Assembly (NCBI GenBank): GCA_016124635.1
Contig: WGNJ01000028.1
Location: 1 to 53,830 of the forward strand
From: Alphaproteobacteria bacterium
GTDB taxonomy: Bacteria > Pseudomonadota > Alphaproteobacteria > Micropepsales > Micropepsaceae
Length of the DNA: 53,830 bases
Direction: 5' to 3'
Shown: in pieces, positions 16,995 through 26,389 of the stretch
Layout of the letters: each line of letters opens with the position of its first letter
Position numbering within the stretch: position 1 is the first letter of the stretch
Notes under the pieces: generated by a model
What the model was told of the DNA's origin: nothing
Databases searched by the model: none
What the model saw: only the letters and a program-made list of their open reading frames with translations
Position numbers and translations under genes: made by a program

Positions 16995-18023
16995 ATGAAC
17001 GTCGAACCTACTCTCGGTGGCTATAAGGCCGTTGCGAAGATCTACAATGCGCTGATGACGGGGCTGGTGCTGACGCTCGTTACACGCAAAGGCGAAGACG
17101 CGGCAGCTCAGTTCGTGTTTGGACACTTTCGGCGGCAACACCTCGAGAAGTTCTTGCCGGGGCTCAAAAAACTCGGGCTCGATCATCTGCCCGACGCGGT
17201 CGCGTGCGCTCAGTATCACTACTTCTCGAACGCGCTCGGCGGCGTGAAGACGGAATTCATGCCCGAGAACGAGCGTAAGGCTTGGGTGCGGTATCCGCCC
17301 CCGCGTTGGATTTGGCAGGGCGCCGCGATCTGTGCGGTGCCGCGCAAAGTGAACGAGGCCATGTTGCACGGCTGGCACGGGCACAACGGTGTGTCTCTCG
17401 GAAATCCGCGACTTGGCTTTGTGTGTACTGGCCAAACCGTCGAAGGGCAGCCGGGACTCGAAGGCTATTACTTCGACTACGGGCGCGAGATCTCCGAAAG
17501 TGAGCGCGTGCGGTTTGCCGATGACGAGCAGGCGCCGCCGTTCGACCCGGCCGCGGCGCCGAAGCTCGACACAGCAACCTGGCCCGAGGAACGGCTGAAA
17601 AAGGTCGAGCGCGCTTATGCGATGGAGTATGTGCGCTCGCTGGTTCCGACGATGATCTCATTGTTCGGGACGCAGGAGGCGCAGGCATTGCTCGGCCGCG
17701 CGGCCAGACTGATCGGCATGCAGTTCTATGACGAAACCGCTGCGCTCACAGAAACACGTGGAGATACTGCAGCCGGCTTCGCGCAATACCTCGCAGCAAT
17801 GGCAGCGGCGCAGGGAGAGGCCGTCGAGATCGTAGACAATGGTGCGGCGTGTGAAGTGAGGCAAAGCGGGTGGCGCCTGCTGAGTGGCATCGAAACACCG
17901 ACTGTCGCATTCAGCGCGTGGAACGAACTCTGGGTTGGAGCGCTTGCCGTTCACAATCGGCGGCTCGAACTCGTCGGCACACGTGATGCCGACGGAATTC
18001 GTTGGCGAATCAAGCCCAAATAA
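16995..18023 (+). CDS. conserved hypothetical protein
   Basis: This 342-aa soluble protein has no signal peptide. It begins 'MNVEPTLGGYKAVAKIYNAL' and has a Trp/His-rich centre ('VNEAMLHGWHGHNGVS'). The C-terminal half ('LFGTQEAQALLGRAARLIGM') is helical and somewhat resembles the L-2-amino-thiazoline-4-carboxylate hydrolase-like fold; I hold that only weakly. It lies directly behind the flavin oxidoreductase and may act with it. Function unknown. Confidence 0.7.
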   Translation: MNVEPTLGGYKAVAKIYNALMTGLVLTLVTRKGEDAAAQFVFGHFRRQHLEKFLPGLKKLGLDHLPDAVACAQYHYFSNALGGVKTEFMPENERKAWVRYPPPRWIWQGAAICAVPRKVNEAMLHGWHGHNGVSLGNPRLGFVCTGQTVEGQPGLEGYYFDYGREISESERVRFADDEQAPPFDPAAAPKLDTATWPEERLKKVERAYAMEYVRSLVPTMISLFGTQEAQALLGRAARLIGMQFYDETAALTETRGDTAAGFAQYLAAMAAAQGEAVEIVDNGAACEVRQSGWRLLSGIETPTVAFSAWNELWVGALAVHNRRLELVGTRDADGIRWRIKPK

Positions 18024-18111
18024 AACTTCGATGCCTTGGGCCGGCCATGCGGCTGGAAATGGCTCTTCAGAGCCGCCACATTCGTTCTTGCCTGAGACGA
18101 GGAGACGGGGA

Positions 18112-18594
18112 ATGGCGCGCGTCAAAGCGACAATCGAGGCAATCCACTACGCAACGACCATCGATGCCGGCGGTCACGTCATCGTCGCCGACGAACCGCC
18201 ATCGAACGGCGGCAAAGATGTTGGACCCGATCCATACGAGATTTTGCTGGCGAGCCTCGGCGCTTGCACGGCGATCACCTTGCGTATGTATGCGGACCGC
18301 AAGGAGTGGAACATCGGGACGATCACCGTGGACCTGCATTTCACACGCGATGCGCACCGCAACGAACGTGTCGCCCGAACACTTCATGTCGCCGGCGATC
18401 TGAGCGAGGAGCAGCTGGCGCGCATCCTGGATATCGCGGAGCGCACACCCGTGACGCTGACACTCAAACGCTCGATGGAGATCACGACAACGATGGCACC
18501 CCGCTCGGATGCGGAGGCGCGGCATCGCGACGAGCAACTCGATGAGGCGGTTGCCGAATCGTTTCCTGCCAGCGATCCGCCGAGCATCAGTTGA
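18112..18594 (+). CDS. OsmC-family protein
   Basis: This 160-aa protein starts at an ATG behind a GAGGAG ribosome site. The OsmC fold is marked by 'DVGPDPYEILLASLGACTAI' with the first conserved Cys (C52) and by the C-terminal 'LARILDIAERTPVTLTL'. The second classical Cys is not found in its usual place, so peroxidase activity is uncertain. A C-terminal tail 'LDEAVAESFPASDPPSIS' is an extra acidic motif also seen in other small alphaproteobacterial proteins. Likely role: organic-peroxide or thiol chemistry in the cytoplasm. Confidence 0.88.
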   Translation: MARVKATIEAIHYATTIDAGGHVIVADEPPSNGGKDVGPDPYEILLASLGACTAITLRMYADRKEWNIGTITVDLHFTRDAHRNERVARTLHVAGDLSEEQLARILDIAERTPVTLTLKRSMEITTTMAPRSDAEARHRDEQLDEAVAESFPASDPPSIS

Positions 18595-18642
18595 TCGCCC
18601 GTATTTTCGAGAACCGTACGACGCCGCTCCGATTGCGTGTCT

Positions 18643-19083
18643 TCAGGTGGTAGCTCGCGCCAGCAAGCCTTTGCGCAGGCGATGGCGACGGGCGTAATCG
18701 CGGCGAGCAAAAGCGACGACCAGCGGCGTAAGCGCGCCGGCGTCGATCGCGATCGAATCCGTGAGACGCGAGCCGCTTCCTTCGGCCACGACGTCAATCT
18801 GGTGACGCCATAGGCGAACGCCGGTACCGTTTTCGTCAGATACGAGTCGCAGGCGCTCGTCGTCGCGCGCGATCACTTTGAAGCGCCAACGGCCTATCGG
18901 GACGACACCGAATAGACGAAAGGTCAACGCAACATCGTGGCCGGCCCGCTCTTCGCCCACCGGGCAACGCACACGCACGAGCGGCCCGCTCATCATGGCT
19001 TGGAGAGAATCGTAGCGAACGACCTGCGCCCACAGCTCTTTCGGCGTAACCGGATAGGTGTCGGTGACCGTTATCGCTCTCAT
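18643..19083 (-). CDS. SRPBCC-family protein
   Basis: This 146-aa protein has a START/Bet-v1-like layout: 'ITVTDTYPVTPKELWAQVV' gives the N-terminal strand and helix, the middle is a beta-rich grip ('VALTFRLFGVVPIGRWRFKV'), and a long C-terminal helix closes the cavity. Such proteins bind hydrophobic ligands or act as simple hydrolases or cyclases; no specific substrate can be inferred. The start may be ATG 19116 instead of 19083, since neither has a strong ribosome site. It converges on the OsmC gene. Confidence 0.75.
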   Translation of the reverse strand: MRAITVTDTYPVTPKELWAQVVRYDSLQAMMSGPLVRVRCPVGEERAGHDVALTFRLFGVVPIGRWRFKVIARDDERLRLVSDENGTGVRLWRHQIDVVAEGSGSRLTDSIAIDAGALTPLVVAFARRDYARRHRLRKGLLARATT

Positions 19084-19291
19084 CGTGCACGCGTCGGCTA
19101 CAGTATTGTGAGGCATTTGCGCCTGGGCAATGCCATGGCTGCACACAACACTGGCGCCACTTCCAACATCGGCCCACGGAAGGTGCGATCATCGAAACAG
19201 CAAAAAGTTTGATCGCTGCGGGTTTGGTCCAGCGTTTCGTTTTGCGCGTACTAACCGGCTCGTTAAGCCGCAGGACGCTTCTCAAGAACAA

Positions 19292-19312
19292 CGGCGGCGA
19301 TTTTCGCCGCCG
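19292..19312 (-). terminator. hairpin between two complement-strand genes
   Basis: CGGCGGCG and CGCCGCCG form an 8-bp stem around a 5-nt loop. Read on the complement strand it is followed by a T-rich GTTGTTCTT, as in an intrinsic terminator for the gene ending at 19387. The rest of 19084-19386 holds nothing recognised. Confidence 0.5.
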
Positions 19313-19386
19313 CCGTTCGATCGCCGCAAGTCGTCTAAGTCACGTCATAACGCGATGCGCTCGTCCGCGACGACATCGCGGGCCAG

Positions 19387-19935
19387 TCAGAAGCTCTCCG
19401 TGTCCGCGCCGCAGAGGTCCATTGCGTGTTTCGCCGCGCGTGCGAAACGTTCAGCGGTATCTTTGCTCGTGAAATTAGCGACACCGGAGTGATCCTCAAA
19501 GGTCAGAGTGACGACCCATACCGCGGGGCTAACAATGGCCGTCCAAGTCGAGTGGCCGCCCTTGATTGCCTGCGTCCGAATTTCTTCTTCGCGGCTTTGG
19601 ACACCTACCTTGCGCCCATCCTTGAAATGCCAAGTGACGTCGAAATCCTGAACCTCCTTGCCATCACTCGAGGTGTTCCAATGATAGGTCAGCGCGCAGT
19701 TCGCGACGTCGTAGGTCACGTGCGTTGCGCGGCCGGTCATCGATTGCGACCAGTCCGAACCGTCGGCGCTGTCATGCAATTTGATCGTATAGGATATTTC
19801 GCCTTGGCCAGCGAAGCGGTCGCGGATGAATCCGAGTGTCTGCTTCAGTGATTTGCCTGCAGCGAAGACTTCCGAGGACGGCACGAGAGCCAAACACATG
19901 ATCGCGAGCGTGGCTCGCCACGGCAGATTGCGCAT
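19387..19935 (-). CDS. exported hypothetical protein
   Basis: This 182-aa protein starts at an ATG with AAGGAGG exactly 6 nt upstream. A signal peptide ends after 'SSEVFAAG'. The mature part is beta-rich ('GEISYTIKLHDSADGSDWS', 'VWVVTLTFEDHSG'). It has two Cys ('NCALTYHW', 'HAMDLCGAD') that could pair in the periplasm. No family is recognised with confidence. Confidence 0.75.
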   Translation of the reverse strand: MRNLPWRATLAIMCLALVPSSEVFAAGKSLKQTLGFIRDRFAGQGEISYTIKLHDSADGSDWSQSMTGRATHVTYDVANCALTYHWNTSSDGKEVQDFDVTWHFKDGRKVGVQSREEEIRTQAIKGGHSTWTAIVSPAVWVVTLTFEDHSGVANFTSKDTAERFARAAKHAMDLCGADTESF

Positions 19936-20125
19936 ATTCAACCTCCTTCCGCCGGAATCGGCGCTACCGGAGGCGAATTAGAGCACAAGGGCCGGGCAGA
20001 TCAAACGTGTCGCGCGTCCGGGAAACGGCGCGACAACGACGCACCGCAATTGAACGGCAGCGGGCTTTGGGGCGATAGTACCGACCCGAATGCCGCTTCC
20101 CAGCTCAAACTCAGGGCGACCACCG

Positions 20126-20377
20126 ATGAAAATGAGAGCCATTCTGATTTGCCTTGGCTTGTTGGCTTTGGCCGCCTGCGACGACGCGCGACACGGCGTG
20201 CCGCCCAGTGTCCAAGCCGCGAGTCCGACGATGCCGCCGCCGCGCGCCGGCACTTGCTTGACGAGCGCGCTCGTCGATCAGCAATGCACCCAAGCCTGGT
20301 ATTCCTGCTCCGCCGATCGAAGCACTTGCTCGCGGCAATGGGGCGAATGCTGCCGCGCGACGGCTTCCTCCAACTAG
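20126..20377 (+). CDS. small Cys-rich lipoprotein
   Basis: From ATG 20126 the product (83 aa) begins 'MKMRAILICLGLLALAACDD', a lipoprotein signal with lipobox L-A-A-C. The C-terminal half has six Cys in about 32 residues ('CTQAWYSCSADRSTCSRQWG'), suggesting disulfide bonds or metal binding outside the cytoplasm. A good intrinsic terminator follows. Function unknown. Confidence 0.65.
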   Translation: MKMRAILICLGLLALAACDDARHGVPPSVQAASPTMPPPRAGTCLTSALVDQQCTQAWYSCSADRSTCSRQWGECCRATASSN

Positions 20378-20429
20378 GGCCTCGCGTTCGCCCGCCCATC
20401 TGTCGAGATTGGAGTGTCCGACATGCGAA

Positions 20430-20454
20430 GGGCGGCCATTCGGCCGCCCTTTTT
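20430..20454 (+). terminator. intrinsic terminator
   Basis: GGGCGGCC and GGCCGCCC form a perfect 8-bp stem with a 4-nt loop, followed by five T. It lies about 50 bp after the lipoprotein gene and just before the end of the convergent OmpA gene, so it ends the plus-strand transcript. Confidence 0.85.
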
Positions 20455-20476
20455 GCGTCACTATGTGCAAAATTGC

Positions 20477-21511
20477 CTAGTTGAGGTCGATCGTGGCGCG
20501 GCGATTTTGCGGCTCCTTCACCCCATCGCCCGTTTGGACCATGAGCTCGGTCTCGCCCTTACCCGACGCAGAGATCGAGCCCTCCGGCACGCCCTTACCA
20601 ACCAAGTTGGACTTGGTCGCGTTCGCGCGGCATTCGGAGAGCTTTTGGTTGTACCTTGTCGAGCCAACCGTGTCCGTGTGACCGACGATCGTCACGCTGG
20701 CAGAACCAGTCGCCTTCGCCGCAGCCGCCGCCTCTCCCAGCACACTGTCGGCTTCGGCCGTGATGTTGCACTTGTTGAACCCGAAGAAAATGATGAAGTG
20801 CTTGTTGGTCTCCGGTGGAGGCGGAGGCGGCGGAGGTGGCGGTGGCTCCTCTTCGTGCCCGAAGGAGTAACGCAGCCCGAGGGTCACCGTGTGCTTGGTG
20901 ACGTCATCCGTATTGATTGCAGCCAGACCAAGGGCTCCATCGAAGCTCAAATCGTTAACGCGGAAATAGCGATAGTTCAGCGTTAGCTGAGTCTTCGAGC
21001 TGAGGTTATAGGCGAGGCCAACGATGCCCTGGTATGCAAAGCCCCAGTCTTCGTCGTCAAAGAAATTCGCAGTCGTGTCGAGCTTGGCTCGATCGGCACC
21101 GGCGCCGACACCGAGCGACAACGTGGTCTTCGACCCGAGTTGAATGTCATAGATCACATTCGCCATCAGGCTAAGTTCATCGAGATCACCGGCAATGCCG
21201 GTTGTCGAACTGAACCGCGCGAGAACGGTGTCGATCTTGTTGTGGCGATAACCGACCTCGCCCTCTAGGCGGAAATGATTGTGGAACGCGTAGCCGACCG
21301 TCGCCAGAACCGCCCAACCGGTGTCGAACGACGCCGTTGCGCGCGTCGTGCTGCTGAAACCGCTTGGCCCTACGATCTGTACGTCGACGTCGTCGACCCA
21401 ATTGGCGCCACCCTCAATACCGACATACCAGCCCGGCAGCTGACCAGCGTTCGCTGTCCCTGTGAGTGCGACCGCCGCGACGGCGCCGAGCAAAATCGTT
21501 CTGGTTTTCAT
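20477..21511 (-). CDS. OmpA-family outer-membrane protein
   Basis: This 344-aa protein has a signal peptide ('MKTRTILLGAVAAVALTGTA') and an eight-strand beta-barrel N-domain ('PGWYVGIEGGANW' through 'TVTLGLRYSFG'). A proline-rich linker of about ten Pro follows, then an OmpA C-terminal domain ('VTIVGHTDTVGSTRYNQKLS') with the peptidoglycan-binding pattern. It tethers the outer membrane to the cell wall. Two Cys in the OmpA domain probably pair. The start at 21511 is the one that gives the signal peptide. Confidence 0.93.
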   Translation of the reverse strand: MKTRTILLGAVAAVALTGTANAGQLPGWYVGIEGGANWVDDVDVQIVGPSGFSSTTRATASFDTGWAVLATVGYAFHNHFRLEGEVGYRHNKIDTVLARFSSTTGIAGDLDELSLMANVIYDIQLGSKTTLSLGVGAGADRAKLDTTANFFDDEDWGFAYQGIVGLAYNLSSKTQLTLNYRYFRVNDLSFDGALGLAAINTDDVTKHTVTLGLRYSFGHEEEPPPPPPPPPPPETNKHFIIFFGFNKCNITAEADSVLGEAAAAAKATGSASVTIVGHTDTVGSTRYNQKLSECRANATKSNLVGKGVPEGSISASGKGETELMVQTGDGVKEPQNRRATIDLN

Positions 21512-21870
21512 GAGATGTGCCCCCGAAAAACACCCATCACGCGGGGGCCCCATCGCCGCCGCGCCTTCGGTTGAACGGTGCGACTCGCTAGTGAAATGAT
21601 CAACTGTGCCGCGTCACACAGCGCACGCACGGCGTATCCCTGTTGCCCGCCCGATACAGAACAGGAAGATTATTGGCCGAAACTGGCATCGTTCTTCGCC
21701 GTAAGCGCGAAAGAAACTTATGAAACCCGCCGGTAGCGCGCACCGCTGGGCCAAGCGCCGGAGAACTTCCGGTTGCCGCTTCTTCAATTCATTCGTTGCA
21801 AGATGCGCAACTCATCGTGTCGCGCATCCGTCGTCGCGAGTCTGCGCGTCGATGACGATGACAGGAAGGA
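21512..21870. other. 359-bp non-coding gap upstream of the OmpA gene
   Basis: This gap must contain the OmpA promoter and the end region of the RND operon. The part around 21655-21725 is somewhat AT-richer than its surroundings. I see no convincing hairpin terminator, promoter pair or gene here. Confidence 0.4.
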
Positions 21871-23019
21871 TCAGCCGGGATTTGCGATCGGCTGGGGAGC
21901 GCGGGCCGCGCTCTCGGTATCGAGGCGAACCTTCTGACCGCTTTCAAGATGCTCGGCGCCGCGAACGATGATGTGGTCACCTTCGCTCAGCGTGCCCGAA
22001 ACTTCGACGAGCTCACCATCTTCCGCGCCGGTGCCGACGGCGATGCGCTGAGCGGTTTTGTCTTTGTCCAATTTGAACAGATAGGTGTTGTCTTCGCGCA
22101 GGATCAGCGCGTCGCGCGGCACGGCCAGAACGGTGCGCGGTTCAGCCGATGGCACGAGCACTCGCGCCGCGTCGCCAACGAATGCCGAGCTTGGCGCGAT
22201 CGTCAAACGCACTTCCACCATGCGGCTCAGATGATCGCCGACCGGCACGACCGTTCGCACCACGGTTTCGACGGGCTTTGAATCTATCATCGCCGTGACG
22301 TGCATGTTCTCCTTAAGATAGTGCATGGACGTAATCGGGACCTCGGCCGAAATCTCGATTTCATCGAGGGCGACGAGGCGAACGATCTCGTGGCCCTCGT
22401 TCGCATACTCACCGATGTTGATGAGCCGTGCCGCGACACGGCCGGCGAAGGGCGCTCGAATTTCGGCGTGATCGAGGCGGTACTGCGAGCGCTCAAGCGC
22501 GGACTTCGCGGCAGCTAATGCAGCGACGTCGCTATCGCGCGTCGATATCGCTTGATCGCGCACGGTTTTGGCGACCGCGCCCTTGCCGAGCAATACGTCC
22601 ATCCGGTCTGCATGCACACGATCGAACTTCACGACCGCTTCCAGACGCGTCACGTTTGCCTTGTCGGAATCGCGCTGCATTTCCACCATGTGTTTGTCGA
22701 GGCGCGCGATGACGTCACCCTTAGCCACGGCTGTGCCGACCTCTGCAACCCATTCGACGCGGCCGGCGACATCGGCAGCGAGTTTCGAATCGTTGCGCGA
22801 CATCACGGTGCCTGGAAACGAAGCCTGCGGCGCTAGGCGCACCGATTTGACCTGCGCGACAGTGACTTGCGGCAGGTCCGCCTCGTTCACGGCCGCAGGC
22901 GCTTGCGCGGCATCAGCAGGCGCCGCCTTCGGTGCCGGCCACAACAGCCAAACGCCTAGCGCAAGCGCCGCTACAAGTAGGGCGCCTGAGCTTCCTAAGA
23001 TGATCTGGCGGCGGGTCAT
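21871..23019 (-). CDS. RND efflux periplasmic adaptor (membrane fusion protein)
   Basis: This 382-aa protein is anchored by an N-terminal hydrophobic segment ('IILGSSGALLVAALALGVWL'). Lipoyl half-motifs flank a helical hairpin: 'KLAADVAGRVEWVAEVGTAV' before, and 'YRLDHAEIRAPFAGRVAARL' after. The beta-barrel and membrane-proximal domains follow. It links the inner-membrane pump to an outer-membrane channel. It overlaps the pump gene by ATGA, so the two are made together. No outer-membrane factor gene lies in this window. Confidence 0.93.
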   Translation of the reverse strand: MTRRQIILGSSGALLVAALALGVWLLWPAPKAAPADAAQAPAAVNEADLPQVTVAQVKSVRLAPQASFPGTVMSRNDSKLAADVAGRVEWVAEVGTAVAKGDVIARLDKHMVEMQRDSDKANVTRLEAVVKFDRVHADRMDVLLGKGAVAKTVRDQAISTRDSDVAALAAAKSALERSQYRLDHAEIRAPFAGRVAARLINIGEYANEGHEIVRLVALDEIEISAEVPITSMHYLKENMHVTAMIDSKPVETVVRTVVPVGDHLSRMVEVRLTIAPSSAFVGDAARVLVPSAEPRTVLAVPRDALILREDNTYLFKLDKDKTAQRIAVGTGAEDGELVEVSGTLSEGDHIIVRGAEHLESGQKVRLDTESAARAPQPIANPG

Positions 23020-26000
23020 TCGGCTGCTGCTCTCAGGTGTCTCGGTTTCGGCTTCGGCAGCGGCTCCGCCGCGGGTTCTTCACCCTGCATCGTGTCGCTC
23101 TCTCCAATGCGCAACATCGCCGGAATCAAGATCAGGGTGAAGATGTGGCTGATCAAGATGCCGCCGACAATAACCGCCCCGAGACCTCGGTAAATTTCGG
23201 CACCGGCGCCGGGAATGATTACCAAGGGTAGCATGCCGAAGATCGCGGTCAGCGTACTCGAAAAGATCGGCCTCAAGCGCGTTTCAAGACTCGAACGAAC
23301 CGCTTCGATACGGCTCATGCCTTCGGCTTCAGCCTGGCGCGTGCGGGCGACGAGCAGGATCGTGTTGTTGACCACGAGGCCGAGCACGATGATGAAGCCG
23401 ATCATCGTCAAGAGATCGAGCGGCTGGAAGACGAAGAGCGAAATCAATTGCAACGCCGCGACGCCTCCCACTGTTCCCAGTGGCAAAGCAATCGTCGCAA
23501 TCGCGGCGTCCCAGACCGATCTGAAGAGCGCCGCCATGATCAGGAAGAGCAGCAGCACGGCGAGCGCGAAGTTCTTGCCCATCGTGTAGAGGGCATTGTC
23601 GAGGTGATTGGCCGCGGCGCCGTAGAAGACACGCCCGTCAGATGGCAGAAGATTCTTCATCTCTGGCTCGATCTCGGTGCGGAGAATCGACAGCGCGTCC
23701 TGCAGAGCCATATTGTCGGGCGGACGGAAGAAGATGCCGATCGTGCGACTGCGGTCGAGACGATAGAGACCGCTCGGCGCCAGCGTTTGGCGCATCGAGA
23801 CAAGCTGTCCCAAAGGCACGACGCCCGCGTTCGGTGTTGCCACCGGCATGGTCGCAAGCTCGCTGACCGAGGACACCGGCTTGGTCTTCAGGATCATGTA
23901 GAGCCGCTTGTCGCCGTCATAGCGACGGCCGACGTAGAGCCCCTCGTTGAAGGCGGGGATGAGCTGGCCGACTTCGAACCGCGACCAACCAGCTTGACTG
24001 ATTGCGCGGTCGTCGGGCGTTATTCGGATCTCAGGCTGATCGTAGTCGAGCGAGGGGTTGGGATTGACGATCGCATCGGGAAACCGCTTGCGCATCAACT
24101 CGACGCCTCTTCTGGCGGCGGCGCGCATCGCCTCGGCGTCGGTCGACTGAACATTGATCGCGATACCGCCGCCCTCGTCGAACCCCCCGAAGAGGCTGCC
24201 GACCGCAGGGAAGGCCTGCGTGTCGGGCAAATCCTTCAGGATCTCGTTGCGCACGATTTCGAGCATGGTCTTGAGCTGCGAGTCGTCCTTGACACGCACG
24301 GCCATCTCGAGATCGCCCGGCTGGTAGCTCATGATGTAGTAATTCTTGAGCGCCGGTTGTTTCTCACCTTTCATGTACGGGGTGAGGCGCGCGATCAGAG
24401 GCTTGGCAAGTTCCTCTTCCGTGAAGCTGATCGTCACCGCGTTGGGCAACTGGAAGAACGTATCGATCGCGGCGCGCTTCACATCGGGCAAGTATTGGAG
24501 GCTCGGCATCAGCAAAAATGTGCCGACGGCCGACCCACCGATGAGCCCTATGATCCAAAACCAGCGCTTGCGGGGCGTCGACGTCGTCGCCATCACATAA
24601 TTCGTAATGGCATGCCAGACGTGAGCGAATTCCGGAATCTTCGGCCGCGTCTTCAAGAACAGGACAGAAAGCATCGGAACGACGGTGATCGCGACGATGA
24701 GCGAGATGAAGACCGAGACCGCGATCGTCAGCGAGAGATCGGCGAAGAGCTGACCCTCGACGTCCTTGAGGAAGATGACAGGAACGAAGATCGCGACGTT
24801 CGTGGCAGTGGACGCGAGAAGGGCGCCCCAAACTTGATCGGTGCCCTTCTGCGCGGCCTCGGCCGCGGGCATGCCGTTCTCGCGCAAGCGCAAGATGTTC
24901 TCGAAGGCGACAATCGCCGCGTCGAGTACCATGCCCGTGGTGAAGGCGAGCCCGGCGAGCGAGACGATGTTGAGCGAGCGGCCGGAGAAATCGAGGAGTG
25001 TTACCACCGCAAACAAACAGATCGGGATCGCGGCCGAAATGATCAGCGTCGCCCGCCACTCGCGCATGAAGAACCATAGGACGCCGACGGCGAGCAGAAT
25101 GCCGAGCACCAGGTCGCGCGTGAGCATCTCGATCGACTGATTGATGAAGTGCGAGGGGTCAAAGGAATATTGGAGCGTGACGCCCTGCTCCTTTGCGATC
25201 GTGTTGTTGATCTCCTCCAACTCTTTTTTCACGGCCGTGACGGTCGCGAGCACATTTGCCCCGGATTCGCGCACGATGCGGAAGCCGAGAGCCGGATTGC
25301 CGTTCTGATAGGCGAAGGAGTTGCGCTTGCCGGCCGCGATCTTCACGTCGGCAATGTCGCCAAGCTTGACCGGCTTGCCGTCGCGCCACTCGAGGATCAG
25401 CTCTTTGAGCGCGTCGACGGAGTAGCGGCCACGGAACGAAAGGCCGTAGCGGCGGCGTCCGACGTCCAGCGAACCGCCCGACACGTCGTCCGCCGCACTG
25501 ATCTGATTCGCGACCTTCGGAATTTGGATGCCAAGCTGGGCCGCGCGCATGGGATCGAAGACGATCTGGAGCTCCTGCTCCGCGCCCACCATGTTGAGCT
25601 CGACGGCTCCGACGCCTTTGATTGCCTTGAGGCGGGGGGCAACAGAATAGCGCAACCACGGCTCAAAGCTCTCGACCTTGCGCTGATTGCCGGGCAACGC
25701 TTGCATGAAGACGTAGAGGAGCGATGAGTTCGAGTCCTGCGTGTTCGCGAGTTGCACGAACGGCCGCTCGGCATCGACCGGCAGCGAGGGCACGCGATTG
25801 AGGCGGCCGATGACATCGACGAGCGTCTGACTCATGTCGGTGCCGATCTGGAACGTCAAAGCGATGTAGCCGCCGCCTGAACCGACGAAGGATCTCATCT
25901 CCGACAAGCCCGGGATGCCCTGCAGCACCTCTTCCTCAGGCTGGATGATCTGAGCTTCGACCTCCTGCGGCGTCGCCACACGCCAGCCGGTTTGGATGCC

Positions 26001-26138
26001 GATCTGGGGCCGATCGATATTGGGAAAGAGCTGAACAGGCAGGTCTTGCAAGGCGAAGATGCCGAACAGAACCGTGACGGCAACCCCGACAGCTACCGCT
26101 GCCGGGCTCTTCAGACTCGCGGCCGTGAACGCGCGCAC
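23016..26138 (-). CDS. RND-family efflux transporter permease
   Basis: This ~1040-aa protein has the twelve-helix, two-large-loop layout of AcrB/MexB pumps. It starts at GTG 26138, which has GGAGGG 6 nt upstream; the longer frame adds a basic, non-membrane leader. Visible marks include TM1 ('SPAAVAVGVAVTVLFGIFA'), 'FPNIDRPQIGIQT' and repeated PN1/PN2 porter motifs. In TM4 the proton-relay pair reads 'TGMVLDAAIVAFEN', with Asp followed by Ala where drug pumps have Asp-Asp, so the coupling may differ. It lies divergent from the DUF3089 gene with an inverted repeat between. Confidence 0.94.
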   Translation of the reverse strand: MRAFTAASLKSPAAVAVGVAVTVLFGIFALQDLPVQLFPNIDRPQIGIQTGWRVATPQEVEAQIIQPEEEVLQGIPGLSEMRSFVGSGGGYIALTFQIGTDMSQTLVDVIGRLNRVPSLPVDAERPFVQLANTQDSNSSLLYVFMQALPGNQRKVESFEPWLRYSVAPRLKAIKGVGAVELNMVGAEQELQIVFDPMRAAQLGIQIPKVANQISAADDVSGGSLDVGRRRYGLSFRGRYSVDALKELILEWRDGKPVKLGDIADVKIAAGKRNSFAYQNGNPALGFRIVRESGANVLATVTAVKKELEEINNTIAKEQGVTLQYSFDPSHFINQSIEMLTRDLVLGILLAVGVLWFFMREWRATLIISAAIPICLFAVVTLLDFSGRSLNIVSLAGLAFTTGMVLDAAIVAFENILRLRENGMPAAEAAQKGTDQVWGALLASTATNVAIFVPVIFLKDVEGQLFADLSLTIAVSVFISLIVAITVVPMLSVLFLKTRPKIPEFAHVWHAITNYVMATTSTPRKRWFWIIGLIGGSAVGTFLLMPSLQYLPDVKRAAIDTFFQLPNAVTISFTEEELAKPLIARLTPYMKGEKQPALKNYYIMSYQPGDLEMAVRVKDDSQLKTMLEIVRNEILKDLPDTQAFPAVGSLFGGFDEGGGIAINVQSTDAEAMRAAARRGVELMRKRFPDAIVNPNPSLDYDQPEIRITPDDRAISQAGWSRFEVGQLIPAFNEGLYVGRRYDGDKRLYMILKTKPVSSVSELATMPVATPNAGVVPLGQLVSMRQTLAPSGLYRLDRSRTIGIFFRPPDNMALQDALSILRTEIEPEMKNLLPSDGRVFYGAAANHLDNALYTMGKNFALAVLLLFLIMAALFRSVWDAAIATIALPLGTVGGVAALQLISLFVFQPLDLLTMIGFIIVLGLVVNNTILLVARTRQAEAEGMSRIEAVRSSLETRLRPIFSSTLTAIFGMLPLVIIPGAGAEIYRGLGAVIVGGILISHIFTLILIPAMLRIGESDTMQGEEPAAEPLPKPKPRHLRAAAE

Positions 26139-26289
26139 GGAAGTCCCTCCACCCTCGCAGCAGCCCTGGCGGATTTCACGGGCGCGGCTCGCCTTTTTGA
26201 AGTCACAACGGCGTGAGAACAACCGTCGCGAGATGAAAACGGATTCACATCGGCGCGATTTGAAACAGTTTGTCGACGGGATCTGAGTT

Positions 26290-26356
26290 TTGACACAACT
26301 TGCCGGATCGCGGTGCGGCGCGGGGTTGTGTCATTCGTCGCGCTCTAAGATATGCT
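26290..26356. promoter_or_regulatory. divergent promoter region with 9-bp inverted repeat
   Basis: TGACACAAC (26291-26299) and GTTGTGTCA (26325-26333) are exact inverted copies separated by 25 bp, between the RND operon and the DUF3089 gene. The right arm overlaps a candidate -35 TTGTGT (26327-26332), followed after 18 bp by TATGCT (26351-26356), a plausible plus-strand promoter. The arms may be an operator for a local regulator that is not in this window. Confidence 0.45.
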
Positions 26357-26389
26357 CGCACCAGACGAGAGGCGCAGGGAGGCTGGCCG

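Noticed and set aside
23448..25079. A 543-codon plus-strand open frame opposite the RND pump
   Set aside because: It lies wholly antisense to a strongly supported pump gene, is highly rich in Arg, His, Asp and Glu, and shows no domain. It is a by-product of GC-rich codon use.
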